This document shows, in pieces, positions 7,455 through 14,902 of a DNA stretch of 27,281 bases. Source of the DNA: Betaproteobacteria bacterium (lineage in GTDB: Bacteria; Pseudomonadota; Gammaproteobacteria; Burkholderiales; SG8-39); the NCBI GenBank assembly GCA_007280315.1, contig QYQC01000165.1, forward strand, positions 1-27,281, read 5' to 3'. Position numbers and translations under genes: made by a program. Position 1 is the stretch's first letter. Every line of letters begins with the position of its first letter. A model generated the notes under the pieces. The model saw nothing but the letters and a program-made list of their open reading frames with translations. It ran no database searches and was not told where the DNA came from.

Positions 7455-8603
7455 ATGAAGATTCGCATCGTCGGTGGCGGCCCGGCGGGCCTCAGTTTCG
7501 CGGCGCTGATGAAGCGCGACGACCCCGCGCATGACATCGTGGTCTACGAGCGGGGTTCCCGCGACGCAACCTGGGGATTCGGCGTCGTCTTCTCCGATCG
7601 GGCACTGGAATTCCTGCGCGCCGATGACGAGGCCCTGTATCGGCTGCTTACGCCGCGGATGGAAACCTGGCCCAACCTGACCATCGCGCACAACGACACG
7701 CGCATCCCGGTCAGCGGCAATGGCTTTGCCGCCATCGGCCGTCTGCAACTGCTGTCCCTGCTCTACGCACACGCCGGGGCCCTGGGCGTGCGCATAGAGT
7801 TCGACAGCCCCGTGGATTCGCTCTCCGATAGTGCGCGCCTGGGCGGCGCCGACCTGATCGTCGGTGCCGACGGTGCGTCCTCGGTGCTGCGCCGGGAGAG
7901 CGCGCATCGCTTCGGCACCCGCTGCGACTGGCGTCCGAACAAGTTCCTCTGGTACGGGACCTCCCGCGTCTTCGACAGCCTGACCCTGACCTTCCGCCAG
8001 ACCGAGCACGGCGTGTTCTGTGCGCATCACTATCGCTACAGCCCGATGATGAGCACGTTCCTGGTCGAGGTGGAGGATGAGACCTGGCAGCGCGCCGATT
8101 TCGGGTGCATGAGCCCGGAGGACACGGTCCGCCATTGCGAGCGCGTCTTCGCCGGGGAGCTGGGCGGCGAGCCGATCCTGTCCAACAATTCCAACTGGCG
8201 CAACTATCCGTCGGTCTGGAACGAGCGCTGGAGCTTCGACAATGTGGTGCTCCTGGGCGACGCGCTGCGCACCGCTCATTTCTCCATCGGCTCCGGCACC
8301 CGGCTTGCCATGGAGGACGCGATCGCGCTAAGGAAGGCCTGGCGCGAGCAGCGCAATGTTGCCGGAGCTCTGGCGCGATTCCAGGAACTGCGCCTGCCGC
8401 CGATGAAGAAGATCTGGGACGCAGCAAATGTGAGCCTGCGCTGGTACGAGCGCATGGGCGAACAGATGAAACTGCGCCCGGTGGAATTCGCCTATAGCTA
8501 CATGACGCGCACCGGCCGTGTAAACCACGCCGAAATCCGCCACCGCGACCCTGAGCTGGCCGCGGCCTACGAGAAGCTTCATCCCGAGGCGAGCGCGGCA
8601 TGA
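7455..8603 (+). CDS. FAD-dependent aryl-CoA monooxygenase (salicylyl-CoA 5-hydroxylase / 2-aminobenzoyl-CoA monooxygenase N-terminal-type)
   Basis: This 382-aa class A flavin monooxygenase has all three fingerprint motifs. They are the N-terminal Rossmann motif IVGGGPAGLSFA (residues 5-16), the DG motif G-A-D139-G-A-S-S, and the GD motif LLGD269ALRTAHFSIGSGTRL. The stretches WGFGVVFSDRALEFLR, TEHGVFCAHHYRY and AHFSIGSGTRLAMEDAI recall the N-terminal half of the two-domain enzymes 2-aminobenzoyl-CoA monooxygenase/reductase and salicylyl-CoA 5-hydroxylase. Here the protein stops after that half, at about the size of the monooxygenase domain alone. It lies 24 bp after the EntE-type ligase, which would supply its CoA-ester substrate. 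Hydroxylation of a CoA-activated ortho-substituted benzoate is inferred. A free-acid hydroxylase is less likely. Confidence 0.75.
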   Translation: MKIRIVGGGPAGLSFAALMKRDDPAHDIVVYERGSRDATWGFGVVFSDRALEFLRADDEALYRLLTPRMETWPNLTIAHNDTRIPVSGNGFAAIGRLQLLSLLYAHAGALGVRIEFDSPVDSLSDSARLGGADLIVGADGASSVLRRESAHRFGTRCDWRPNKFLWYGTSRVFDSLTLTFRQTEHGVFCAHHYRYSPMMSTFLVEVEDETWQRADFGCMSPEDTVRHCERVFAGELGGEPILSNNSNWRNYPSVWNERWSFDNVVLLGDALRTAHFSIGSGTRLAMEDAIALRKAWREQRNVAGALARFQELRLPPMKKIWDAANVSLRWYERMGEQMKLRPVEFAYSYMTRTGRVNHAEIRHRDPELAAAYEKLHPEASAA

Positions 8604-8633
8604 ACGGATTGATGTCTAACACGATGCGGGGGA

Positions 8634-10607
8634 ATGATGAAACCAGGTGAATTGAAACTGCCGTACCTGTTCCAGCCGGGGCAACTGGGCCGGTTCAAGA
8701 TCAAGAATCGCATCAAGTATGGCGCCTGCTGCGTCTCCAATTACAACACCCGCGACGGTTTCATCACCGAGCGCGAATTCGCGCGCATGCGCGTCATCGC
8801 CCGCACCGGCTGCGGCATGATCACCAACCAGGGGGCTTATCCGGATCCACTGGGCGAGGGCAAGGCGTATTTCCGCCAGGTGGCCATTTTCGACGACAAG
8901 TTCCTGCCGCAGTTCGAACGCATCGCCGCCGACATCAAGGGCGAGGGCGCGATGGCGATCCAGCAGATCCTGCATGCCGGGCGCTATGGCGGCATCGACC
9001 TCGGCTATTGCATCCAGCCCTCGGACGTTCCCCAGACTTTGCCGCATTTCCGCCCGCCCAAGGTGATGACCAAGGTCGAAATCCGCGATTGCATCCGCCA
9101 GCACGCCGAAGCGGCCAACCGGGCGATACGCGCCGGATTCGATGGCACCGAGATCACCAGCTTCATGGGCTACCTGCTGGCCAATTTCAACTCGCGCTTC
9201 ACCAACCAGCGCAGCGACGAGTACGGCGGCTCGATCGAAAATCGCGGCCGCTTCATGCGCGAACTCATAGACGGCATCAAACAGGCGACACCGGACAATC
9301 CGCTGGTGGTACGCCTGAACGGCGCCGAGCTGATGGACAAATGGGGCGGCAACAGCGAGGACGAATGTTTCGAGTTGATGCGGCAGGCCGCGGACGTGGG
9401 CGTGGACATGATCAGCGTTACCGTCGGCTGGCAGGAGGCGCCGGAATCGTCCATCGGCCGGGACATTCCGCCTGGATACTGGAATTATCTGTCCGAGAGG
9501 GCGAAAAGAACCTGCCCCAACACCGTGATTACTTTCGGCAATCGCCTGCCCGACCCGCGCATGGCCGACCAATGCCTGCGCGAAGGAATCTTCGACTTCT
9601 GGGAAGTCTGCCGGCCGCTGCTGGCCGACCCCGATTTGATTCACAAGGCGGCCGAGGACCGCCTGGACGAGACGCGCCGCTGCATCGGCTCCCTCAACTG
9701 CCTGTCGCGGCTGTTCCGCGATCTGCCTTATACCTGCACCATGAATCCGTCGCTGGGCCACGAGGTCGAACCCGAGTACCAGGTGACGCCGGCGACGGTG
9801 AAGAAGAAAATCATGATCATTGGCGCCGGCCCCGCCGGCATGGAATGCGCGATCACCGCCGCCAAGCGCGGCCACGACGTTACGGTATTCGACAAAGCCG
9901 AGCGCGTCGGCGGCAGCCTCTACGCCTACGCCATGAACGACCTGGCGCGGCCCGACGATCTGCTCTCTGTGATCTCGCATTACGAGGTGGTGGCGAAAAA
10001 GCTGGGCGTAGCGCTTCGCCTGAACACCGAGGTGCACGCCAAGTTCATGCGCAGCGTGCTGCATCAGTACGATGTCTGCGTCGTCGCGGCAGGAGCGCGC
10101 ATCGACCGCGCGCCGTTCGAAAACATGGAAGGCGCGGATCTCATGGTGGACGCGCTGGAAGTGGCGCACGGGCGCATAAAGACCGGCAAGCGCGTGGTCG
10201 TGATCGGTGGCGGCAAGATCGGTCTTACTGTGGCCGAGGCATTGCGCAAGAACCAGGGTGCCGAGGTAACAGTGGTGGAGAAGGACAAGCGCATTGCCGG
10301 CGACGTCAAACCGTCGTTCAAGTGGCGGCACGCTTCCTGGGTGGAGGAGTTGGGCATAACCTGCCTGACCTTGACCCGGCCGGTTAAGCTGACGAAGGAG
10401 GGGGTGACCGTGCGCGACGGCAAGGGCGTCGAGACCTTTCTGCCCGCCGATACCGTCATCCTCGCAGGCGATTCCAAGCCGGCGCACGCGCTGTTCCACG
10501 AATTCGAATGGATGGTGGACGAATTGCACGGGATCGGCGATGCGCTGATCCCGCGCGGCCTGGAGCAGGCCATACAGGAAGGTTTCCGCCTCGGCGTCCG
10601 GCTGTGA
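8634..10607 (+). CDS. TMADH/2,4-dienoyl-CoA reductase-type flavoprotein (Old Yellow Enzyme barrel plus FAD/NAD domain) with altered active-site residues
   Basis: The 657-aa protein has an N-terminal FMN barrel (about 12-345), an iron-sulfur linker (about 345-375) and a C-terminal FAD/NAD(P) module (MIIGAGPAGMECA near 393, VVIGGGKIGLTVAEA near 523). This is the 2,4-dienoyl-CoA reductase/trimethylamine dehydrogenase layout. The barrel tyrosine is kept as Y180 in GYLLANF, but the partner histidine of WHEA is Q267 (WQEA). The cluster motif is C350-I-G-S-L-N-C356-x11-C368; aligned with TMADH (CIGCNVC), the second cysteine is serine. C33 aligns with the Cys near FMN in YqjM and TMADH. GGGGGA precedes tandem ATGs at 8634 and 8637, so the exact start is uncertain. 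It may reduce the product of the monooxygenase encoded just upstream; substrate unknown. Confidence 0.78.
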   Translation: MMKPGELKLPYLFQPGQLGRFKIKNRIKYGACCVSNYNTRDGFITEREFARMRVIARTGCGMITNQGAYPDPLGEGKAYFRQVAIFDDKFLPQFERIAADIKGEGAMAIQQILHAGRYGGIDLGYCIQPSDVPQTLPHFRPPKVMTKVEIRDCIRQHAEAANRAIRAGFDGTEITSFMGYLLANFNSRFTNQRSDEYGGSIENRGRFMRELIDGIKQATPDNPLVVRLNGAELMDKWGGNSEDECFELMRQAADVGVDMISVTVGWQEAPESSIGRDIPPGYWNYLSERAKRTCPNTVITFGNRLPDPRMADQCLREGIFDFWEVCRPLLADPDLIHKAAEDRLDETRRCIGSLNCLSRLFRDLPYTCTMNPSLGHEVEPEYQVTPATVKKKIMIIGAGPAGMECAITAAKRGHDVTVFDKAERVGGSLYAYAMNDLARPDDLLSVISHYEVVAKKLGVALRLNTEVHAKFMRSVLHQYDVCVVAAGARIDRAPFENMEGADLMVDALEVAHGRIKTGKRVVVIGGGKIGLTVAEALRKNQGAEVTVVEKDKRIAGDVKPSFKWRHASWVEELGITCLTLTRPVKLTKEGVTVRDGKGVETFLPADTVILAGDSKPAHALFHEFEWMVDELHGIGDALIPRGLEQAIQEGFRLGVRL

Positions 10608-11005
10608 GCGCGCTGCCCGAACCGGGCGCATGGAAGTCGGCGGCAGTGTGTCACCAGGAGTTGTTCGCCGCGCTCGAACCGGGCGCCCGCATCGGTCTGG
10701 TGGCGCGCGAGGCGCCGGGCACCATGTTGCTCTGGGAAACACGCGGCGCCGGTATCGAAGTCCGCAGCGCGCCTTTCCCTGGATTTTCTGCGAGCGGCGT
10801 CGACATACTGCTATCAGCCGATGCACAAGCCCTCGCAGCGATTCGCGCCGCTGACGATGCACATTTGTTCGCGGTATTGCGCGCAGGCATCCGTAGCGGT
10901 GCAGTCATCTGCTACATGCTGAGCCGGCGCTGCGTGTTGGAGGCGCAGGGATTCGAGGAACTGCTTGAAGCGCTGGGCTTCGCCTTCATGGGCGCTTGTA
11001 GATGA
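10604..11005 (+). CDS. Conserved-looking hypothetical protein in a flavoenzyme operon, 133 aa
   Basis: I do not recognise a family. The best start is GTG at 10604, overlapping the stop of the preceding gene (GTGA), giving VSALPEPGAWKSAAV. A more upstream ATG at 10508 would overlap that gene by 100 bp and is unlikely. The product is soluble, with alternating hydrophobic strands and helices and no signal or membrane segment. It has four cysteines, two of them in ICYMLSRRC near the C-terminal third and one close to the very end (GACR). It overlaps the next gene by ATGA. Tight coupling on both sides argues that it is a real gene working with the monooxygenase/reductase pair, perhaps as an accessory or scaffold protein; that is inference. 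Confidence 0.6.
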   Translation: MSALPEPGAWKSAAVCHQELFAALEPGARIGLVAREAPGTMLLWETRGAGIEVRSAPFPGFSASGVDILLSADAQALAAIRAADDAHLFAVLRAGIRSGAVICYMLSRRCVLEAQGFEELLEALGFAFMGACR

Positions 11006-11190
11006 TCTTCTTCAATCCCGCCGGAGCACCCGAGATCGCATGCGACACCTGCGGCTGCCGTTGGTTCGATCGCATGCGCGGCAGTTGCTACGAGTGCGGC
11101 GCGCCGGTCAGCGAGGAATCTCAGGCCGAATATCGTCAGGCTTTGGTAACATTCGCCCTGCGGCACAAGCAGGAGCCGAAGGAGACGTAG
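11002..11190 (+). CDS. Small zinc-ribbon protein, 62 aa
   Basis: The protein carries a clear metal-binding knuckle pair: C14-x2-C17 and C29-x2-C32, with an extra C19 between them, then a short charged tail. This is a rubredoxin- or zinc-ribbon-like fold of minimal size. Its ATG overlaps the stop of the previous gene (ATGA), pointing to translational coupling. Small zinc ribbons beside CoA-ester enzymes can act as protein-binding modules, like the ribbons of DUF35 partners of thiolases, but there is no OB-fold here. A rubredoxin role would need CPxCG-type loops, and only the second knuckle (CYECG) approaches this. The function is unknown. Confidence 0.65.
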   Translation: MIFFNPAGAPEIACDTCGCRWFDRMRGSCYECGAPVSEESQAEYRQALVTFALRHKQEPKET

Positions 11191-11231
11191 CGCAGTCATT
11201 TAGCTCTATCGGGGTCGGCTTCGACAAAAAC

Positions 11232-12128
11232 ATGGACGCAAATACTTTCCTGATTCAGGTGCTCAATGGCATCCAGTACGGCCTGCTGCTGTTCCTGGTG
11301 GCGAGCGGCCTGACGCTGATCCTGGGCATCATGGGCATCATCAATCTCGCCCATGGTACTTTTTACATGGTGGGCGCCTACCTCGCGTTTTCCCTGTCGC
11401 AGCATTTCGGCAGTCTGTGGCTGGCTATGGCGGGCGGCGTGGTGATCGCCGTGGCGATCGGCCTGGTGCTCGAATGGCTGCTGATCAGCCGGCTCTATTA
11501 TCGCGATCACTTGTACCAGGTGCTGCTTACCTACGGCTTGATCCTGATCTTCGAGGAATTAAGAAGCGTGGTCTTCGGCGACGATGTGCACGGGGTCGCC
11601 GTGCCCGAATTCCTGCGGGTTTCCATCCCGCTTACCGAGACGCTCAGCTACCCGGTCTACCGCCTGTGGATGTCGGCTGTGTGCCTGGTGCTCGCCGTCG
11701 GTATGTACCTGTTGATCCAGAAAACGCGGCTGGGAATGATGATCCGCGCCGGCGCATCGAACCGCGAGATGGTGCAGTCGCTGGGGATCAATATCAATCT
11801 GCTCTACCGACTGGTGTTTGCGCTCGGTGTGGCGCTGGCTGCGTTCGCCGGCATGATCGCGGCGCCGGTGGCCTCGGTGTTTCCCGGGATGGGCAATCAG
11901 GTGTTGATCGTTTGTTTCGTGATGGTTGTGATCGGCGGCATCGGATCGGTCAAGGGCGCGATGCTTGCGGCGATCCTGATCGGACTGGTCGACACCTTTG
12001 GCAAGGTACTCACGCTCGACATCGGCGGCTTCGAAGTGCTGCCGCAAATGTCCGGCATGATGATTTACGTGCTGATGGCCGTGGTGCTGCTGGCGCGGCC
12101 CGAAGGCCTGTTCGGAAAGCGCGCCTGA
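11232..12128 (+). CDS. livH: ABC transporter permease, LivH family
   Basis: The 298-aa integral inner-membrane protein has about eight hydrophobic segments. It shows the LivH hallmarks LTLILGIMGIINLAHGTFYM near the start and GGIGSVKGAMLAAILIGLVD near the end. It forms the transport channel with the LivM-type protein that follows. The start ATG at 11232 gives the normal LivH N-terminus (MDANTFLIQVLNGIQYGL), although no good ribosome-binding site precedes it; upstream frame extensions lie inside the zinc-ribbon gene. The 41-bp gap from the zinc-ribbon gene shows no terminator, so it is probably part of the operon starting at 5769. The substrate is inferred to be an aromatic acid. Confidence 0.87.
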   Translation: MDANTFLIQVLNGIQYGLLLFLVASGLTLILGIMGIINLAHGTFYMVGAYLAFSLSQHFGSLWLAMAGGVVIAVAIGLVLEWLLISRLYYRDHLYQVLLTYGLILIFEELRSVVFGDDVHGVAVPEFLRVSIPLTETLSYPVYRLWMSAVCLVLAVGMYLLIQKTRLGMMIRAGASNREMVQSLGININLLYRLVFALGVALAAFAGMIAAPVASVFPGMGNQVLIVCFVMVVIGGIGSVKGAMLAAILIGLVDTFGKVLTLDIGGFEVLPQMSGMMIYVLMAVVLLARPEGLFGKRA

Positions 12129-13129
12129 TGCGCGGCCTGCGCGCCGGCACGGTCGTTCTTCTCGCCTGCCTGCTGGCGCTGGCGCTGCTGCCCCTGGTCG
12201 CCGAGAAGTACTACATCCAGCTGTTCACCAAGATGATGATCATGGCGATTTTCGCCATGAGCCTCGACCTGCTGGTCGGCTTTACCGGTCTGGTGAGCCT
12301 GGGGCATGCGGCGTTCTTCGGCCTCGCCGGCTATGTGCTTGCGTTCGCCGCGCCGCAATACCAGGCGGCCGATCTGTGGCTGTCGCTGCCGCTCGCTATG
12401 GTGTGCTCCGGCCTGCTGGCGCTGATCATCGGTGCGTTGGTGCTGCGCACCTCGGGCATTTATTTCATCATGGTCACGCTGGCGTTTGCGCAAATGGTGT
12501 TCTTCCTGTTCCACGACACCAAGATTGCCGGCGGCGCCGACGGCATCTACGTCTACGCCAAGCCGGTGGCGGCCATCGCCGGCTGGGAGCCGTTTACCCT
12601 GGAAAACCACACGCATTTCTACTTCGTGGTGCTGGTCCTGCTGGCGCTGGTCTACGCCTGCCTGCGCCTGCTGCTCAATTCGCTCTTCGGGCGCGTGATC
12701 GTCGGCATAAGGGTCAATGAACCGCGCATGAAATCGCTGGGTTACCGCACGTTCCGTTACAAGCTCGTGTGCTTCGTACTGGCGGGCGCGCTCGCCGGCA
12801 TGGCGGGCTACTTCGCCGCGGCACAGTTCGGCTTTGTCAGTCCTGAGACGCTTGGCTGGCATCAATCCGGCAGCGTGCTGATGATGGTGATTCTGGGCGG
12901 AATGGGTACGCTCACCGGCGCGGTGCTCGGGGCTTTCGCCATGATGCTGGTCGAACTCGGACTGCAGGGGCTGCCTGTCATCGGTGGGGTGGAAATCGCC
13001 AAACACTGGCAACTGCTCATGGGCGCATTCATAGTGTGTGCGGTATTGCTGCTGCCGCAAGGTCTTCTGGGTCTGGGAAAACTCGCTTCCCGCTTGCGCA
13101 GTAAACCGGCGGAGGCGCGGGATGGCTGA
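12128..13129 (+). CDS. livM: ABC transporter permease, LivM family
   Basis: The 333-aa polytopic membrane protein pairs with the LivH-type permease. The LivM core motif LLVGFTGLVSLGHAAFFGLA lies near residue 50, and the conserved EAA-like region IRVNEPRMKSLGY is near 200. It starts at the ATG that shares one base with the preceding stop (TGATG), as expected for translational coupling. Length is normal for the family. The C-terminus overlaps the following ATPase gene by 8 bp. Confidence 0.87.
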   Translation: MRGLRAGTVVLLACLLALALLPLVAEKYYIQLFTKMMIMAIFAMSLDLLVGFTGLVSLGHAAFFGLAGYVLAFAAPQYQAADLWLSLPLAMVCSGLLALIIGALVLRTSGIYFIMVTLAFAQMVFFLFHDTKIAGGADGIYVYAKPVAAIAGWEPFTLENHTHFYFVVLVLLALVYACLRLLLNSLFGRVIVGIRVNEPRMKSLGYRTFRYKLVCFVLAGALAGMAGYFAAAQFGFVSPETLGWHQSGSVLMMVILGGMGTLTGAVLGAFAMMLVELGLQGLPVIGGVEIAKHWQLLMGAFIVCAVLLLPQGLLGLGKLASRLRSKPAEARDG

Positions 13130-13874
13130 AGCGGTGTTGCGTACCGAGCGGCTGACCAAGCATTTCGGCGGACTCGCCGCGGTGAACGACGTGTCGCTGG
13201 AGTTTTTCACCGACCAGATTCACGCCGTGATCGGCCCCAACGGCGCGGGGAAGACCACGCTGACCAACCTGCTCTCGGGTGATCTGCCCTGTACCTCGGG
13301 GCGCATTTATCTGGATGGCGACGATATCGCCGGGCTTTCACCCGATCGCATCTCGCAGCGCGGCGTAGGCCGAAGCTATCAGAAGACCAATATATTTCTG
13401 CCGTTCACGGTGCTTGAGAACTGTCGCATCGCGGCGCAGTCGCGCCTGCCGAGTTCGATGCGGTTCATTCGCTCGGCGCACGCTTATCCGGACGTAGTGC
13501 TCGCGGCAAAGCGCGCGCTGGCCGAAGTCGGTCTGGAACACCGCGCGCAGGTGCAGGCCGCGGCGCTGTCGCACGGCGAGCAGCGCCAGCTCGAGATCGC
13601 CATGACGCTTGCCACCCGTCCGCGCATCCTGCTGCTGGACGAGCCGCTGGCCGGCATGGGCAGCGAGGATTCGACGCGCATGGTGGAATTGTTGCGGCAG
13701 CTGAAACAGGCGCATGCGATGCTGCTGGTCGAGCACGACATGGACGCGGTGTTCGCGCTTGCCGACCGGCTGACGGTGATGGTGGACGGCCGCGTGCTCG
13801 AATCCGGCGAACCGGAATTGATTCGCGCCAGCGCGGCGGTACAGGAAGCCTACCTCGGCACGGAGGAGCCATGA
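13122..13874 (+). CDS. livG: ABC transporter ATP-binding protein, LivG family
   Basis: This 250-aa ATPase powers the transporter from the cytoplasmic face. Walker A is IGPNGAGKTTLTNLLSG (near residue 38), the signature is LSHGEQRQLEIAM, Walker B is ILLLDEPLAGM and the H-loop is LLVEHDM, so all catalytic elements are intact. ATG at 13122 is preceded by GGAGG (13111-13115). A longer in-frame start at 13038 would sit wholly inside the permease gene. It is followed by the LivF partner with an ATGA overlap. Confidence 0.88.
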   Translation: MAEAVLRTERLTKHFGGLAAVNDVSLEFFTDQIHAVIGPNGAGKTTLTNLLSGDLPCTSGRIYLDGDDIAGLSPDRISQRGVGRSYQKTNIFLPFTVLENCRIAAQSRLPSSMRFIRSAHAYPDVVLAAKRALAEVGLEHRAQVQAAALSHGEQRQLEIAMTLATRPRILLLDEPLAGMGSEDSTRMVELLRQLKQAHAMLLVEHDMDAVFALADRLTVMVDGRVLESGEPELIRASAAVQEAYLGTEEP

Positions 13875-14587
13875 GCGAAGCCGCGCTGATCGACGCACGG
13901 GGCATACACACCTACTATGGCGCAAGCCATGTGCTGCACGGTGTGGATTTCGTCGTGCGCCGTGGTGAAACCGTGGGACTGATGGGCCGGAACGGCATGG
14001 GCAAATCCACCCTGCTCAGGAGCGTACTCGGCCTGGTGCGCCCGCGCCGGGGCGAAGTGCGCATCGGCGGTGTCGACATGACGCAGGCTGCGACGCACGC
14101 GATCGTGCGCCGGGGCATCGCCTATGTCCCGGAAGGGCGCGGTATTTTTCCCAACCTGTCAGTGCGCGAAAATCTCGTCATGGCGGCGCGCGCCGGCGCA
14201 GGCGGGGGGCACGACTGGACGTTCGAGCGCGTGATGCAGACTTTTCCGCGCCTCGGCCAGCGCCTGACTCACGGTGGTGCGCAGCTCTCCGGTGGCGAGC
14301 AGCAGATGCTCACCATCGGGCGCGCACTCATGACCAACCCGGACCTGCTGATTCTGGACGAGGCGACCGAAGGGCTGGCGCCGAAGATCTCGCGCGAAAT
14401 ATGGACCATTATCGGTCAGATCAAACAGGCGGGCATTGCCGCAGTGATCGTGGACAAGAACTTTGCCGCGGTTTCCGCCGTTGCCGACCGTGTCGTAATC
14501 CTGGTGAAGGGCGCGACGGTGTACGAGGGCAGCAGCGCCGCGTTGCGCGCGCAGCCCGATTTGCACCAGAAATATCTCGGCGTGTAA
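13871..14587 (+). CDS. livF: ABC transporter ATP-binding protein, LivF family
   Basis: This 238-aa ATPase is the second nucleotide-binding subunit of the transporter. Walker A is MGRNGMGKSTLLRSVLG, the signature LSGGEQQMLTIGRAL and Walker B LLILDEATEGLAP. The H-loop histidine position reads VIVDKN, whereas most LivF proteins have VEQN; the companion LivG keeps its histidine. GGAGGAG lies just before the ATG, which overlaps the previous stop. It is the last gene of the 5769-14587 series. No intrinsic terminator was found after it. No binding-protein gene accompanies this transporter core, so it probably uses one of the binding proteins from the 902-5480 operon. Confidence 0.87.
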   Translation: MSEAALIDARGIHTYYGASHVLHGVDFVVRRGETVGLMGRNGMGKSTLLRSVLGLVRPRRGEVRIGGVDMTQAATHAIVRRGIAYVPEGRGIFPNLSVRENLVMAARAGAGGGHDWTFERVMQTFPRLGQRLTHGGAQLSGGEQQMLTIGRALMTNPDLLILDEATEGLAPKISREIWTIIGQIKQAGIAAVIVDKNFAAVSAVADRVVILVKGATVYEGSSAALRAQPDLHQKYLGV

Positions 14588-14651
14588 CGCTCGCCGCGCA
14601 ACTCCGTACTAGAACAGGACGCCGATCCGCGCGTCGATATTTCGTCCGGAA

Positions 14652-14735
14652 TCAGCCGATGCGCAGCGGCGGAGCCGGTTTCTTCGGCTGCTTGGGTTTC
14701 TTCTGTTCTTTTTTTTGCCTGTCGCGATTGCCCAT
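14652..14735 (-). CDS. Tiny lysine/proline-rich protein, 27 aa
   Basis: This short leftward gene lies in an otherwise empty gap. It encodes 27 residues, beginning MGNRDRQKKEQKKPKQPKK and ending LRIG, very basic and without hydrophobic segments. A clean ribosome-binding site (AGGAG on the minus strand) stands 7 nt before the ATG. I recall similar very short MGNRD/K-rich hypothetical proteins in other proteobacteria, but cannot confirm it here. A role with nucleic acid is plausible from charge alone. The alternative is a chance reading frame, but the combination of ribosome-binding site, location and composition favours a gene. Confidence 0.55.
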   Translation of the reverse strand: MGNRDRQKKEQKKPKQPKKPAPPLRIG

Positions 14736-14902
14736 TGCCATTCTCCTGTCTAGGCGCCATTTCGAAGATTGTCTGTTAAAGCAGGCGCGATGCGTTTCCG
14801 CCTTCGCTGTCCTGCCGACAGGATAGCGCGAATCGGGGAAGTACTGGTAGCGAGACGGCGGTGCAAGGCGCGCCAGCCGCGGATCACATGACGCTGGTAA
14901 TG
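14736..14902. other. Gap between the tiny gene and the Rrf2 gene, with one imperfect hairpin
   Basis: Together with the tiny gene, this belongs to a 315-bp interval between livF and the Rrf2 gene. The only structure I see is a hairpin: CGCTGTCCTG (14805-14814), loop CCGA, CAGGATAGCG (14819-14828), with one G-T mispair in a 10-bp stem. There is no T-run on either strand, so a terminator role is uncertain. A promoter for the tiny leftward gene should also lie here but was not recognised. Confidence 0.4.

Noticed and set aside
5631..8279. An 882-codon open frame on the minus strand
   Set aside because: It is a high-GC shadow of the ligase and monooxygenase genes; its translation shows no recognisable domain, while the plus strand carries full catalytic motifs.
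10508..10603. ATG at 10508 as the start of the 133-aa unknown protein
   Set aside because: It would overlap the flavoprotein gene by 100 bp, and its arginine-rich extension looks like shadow sequence; the coupled GTG at 10604 is preferred.
8616..10862. A 748-codon open frame on the minus strand
   Set aside because: It mirrors the flavoprotein gene at 8634-10607, which has all its domain motifs; no family resemblance on the minus strand.
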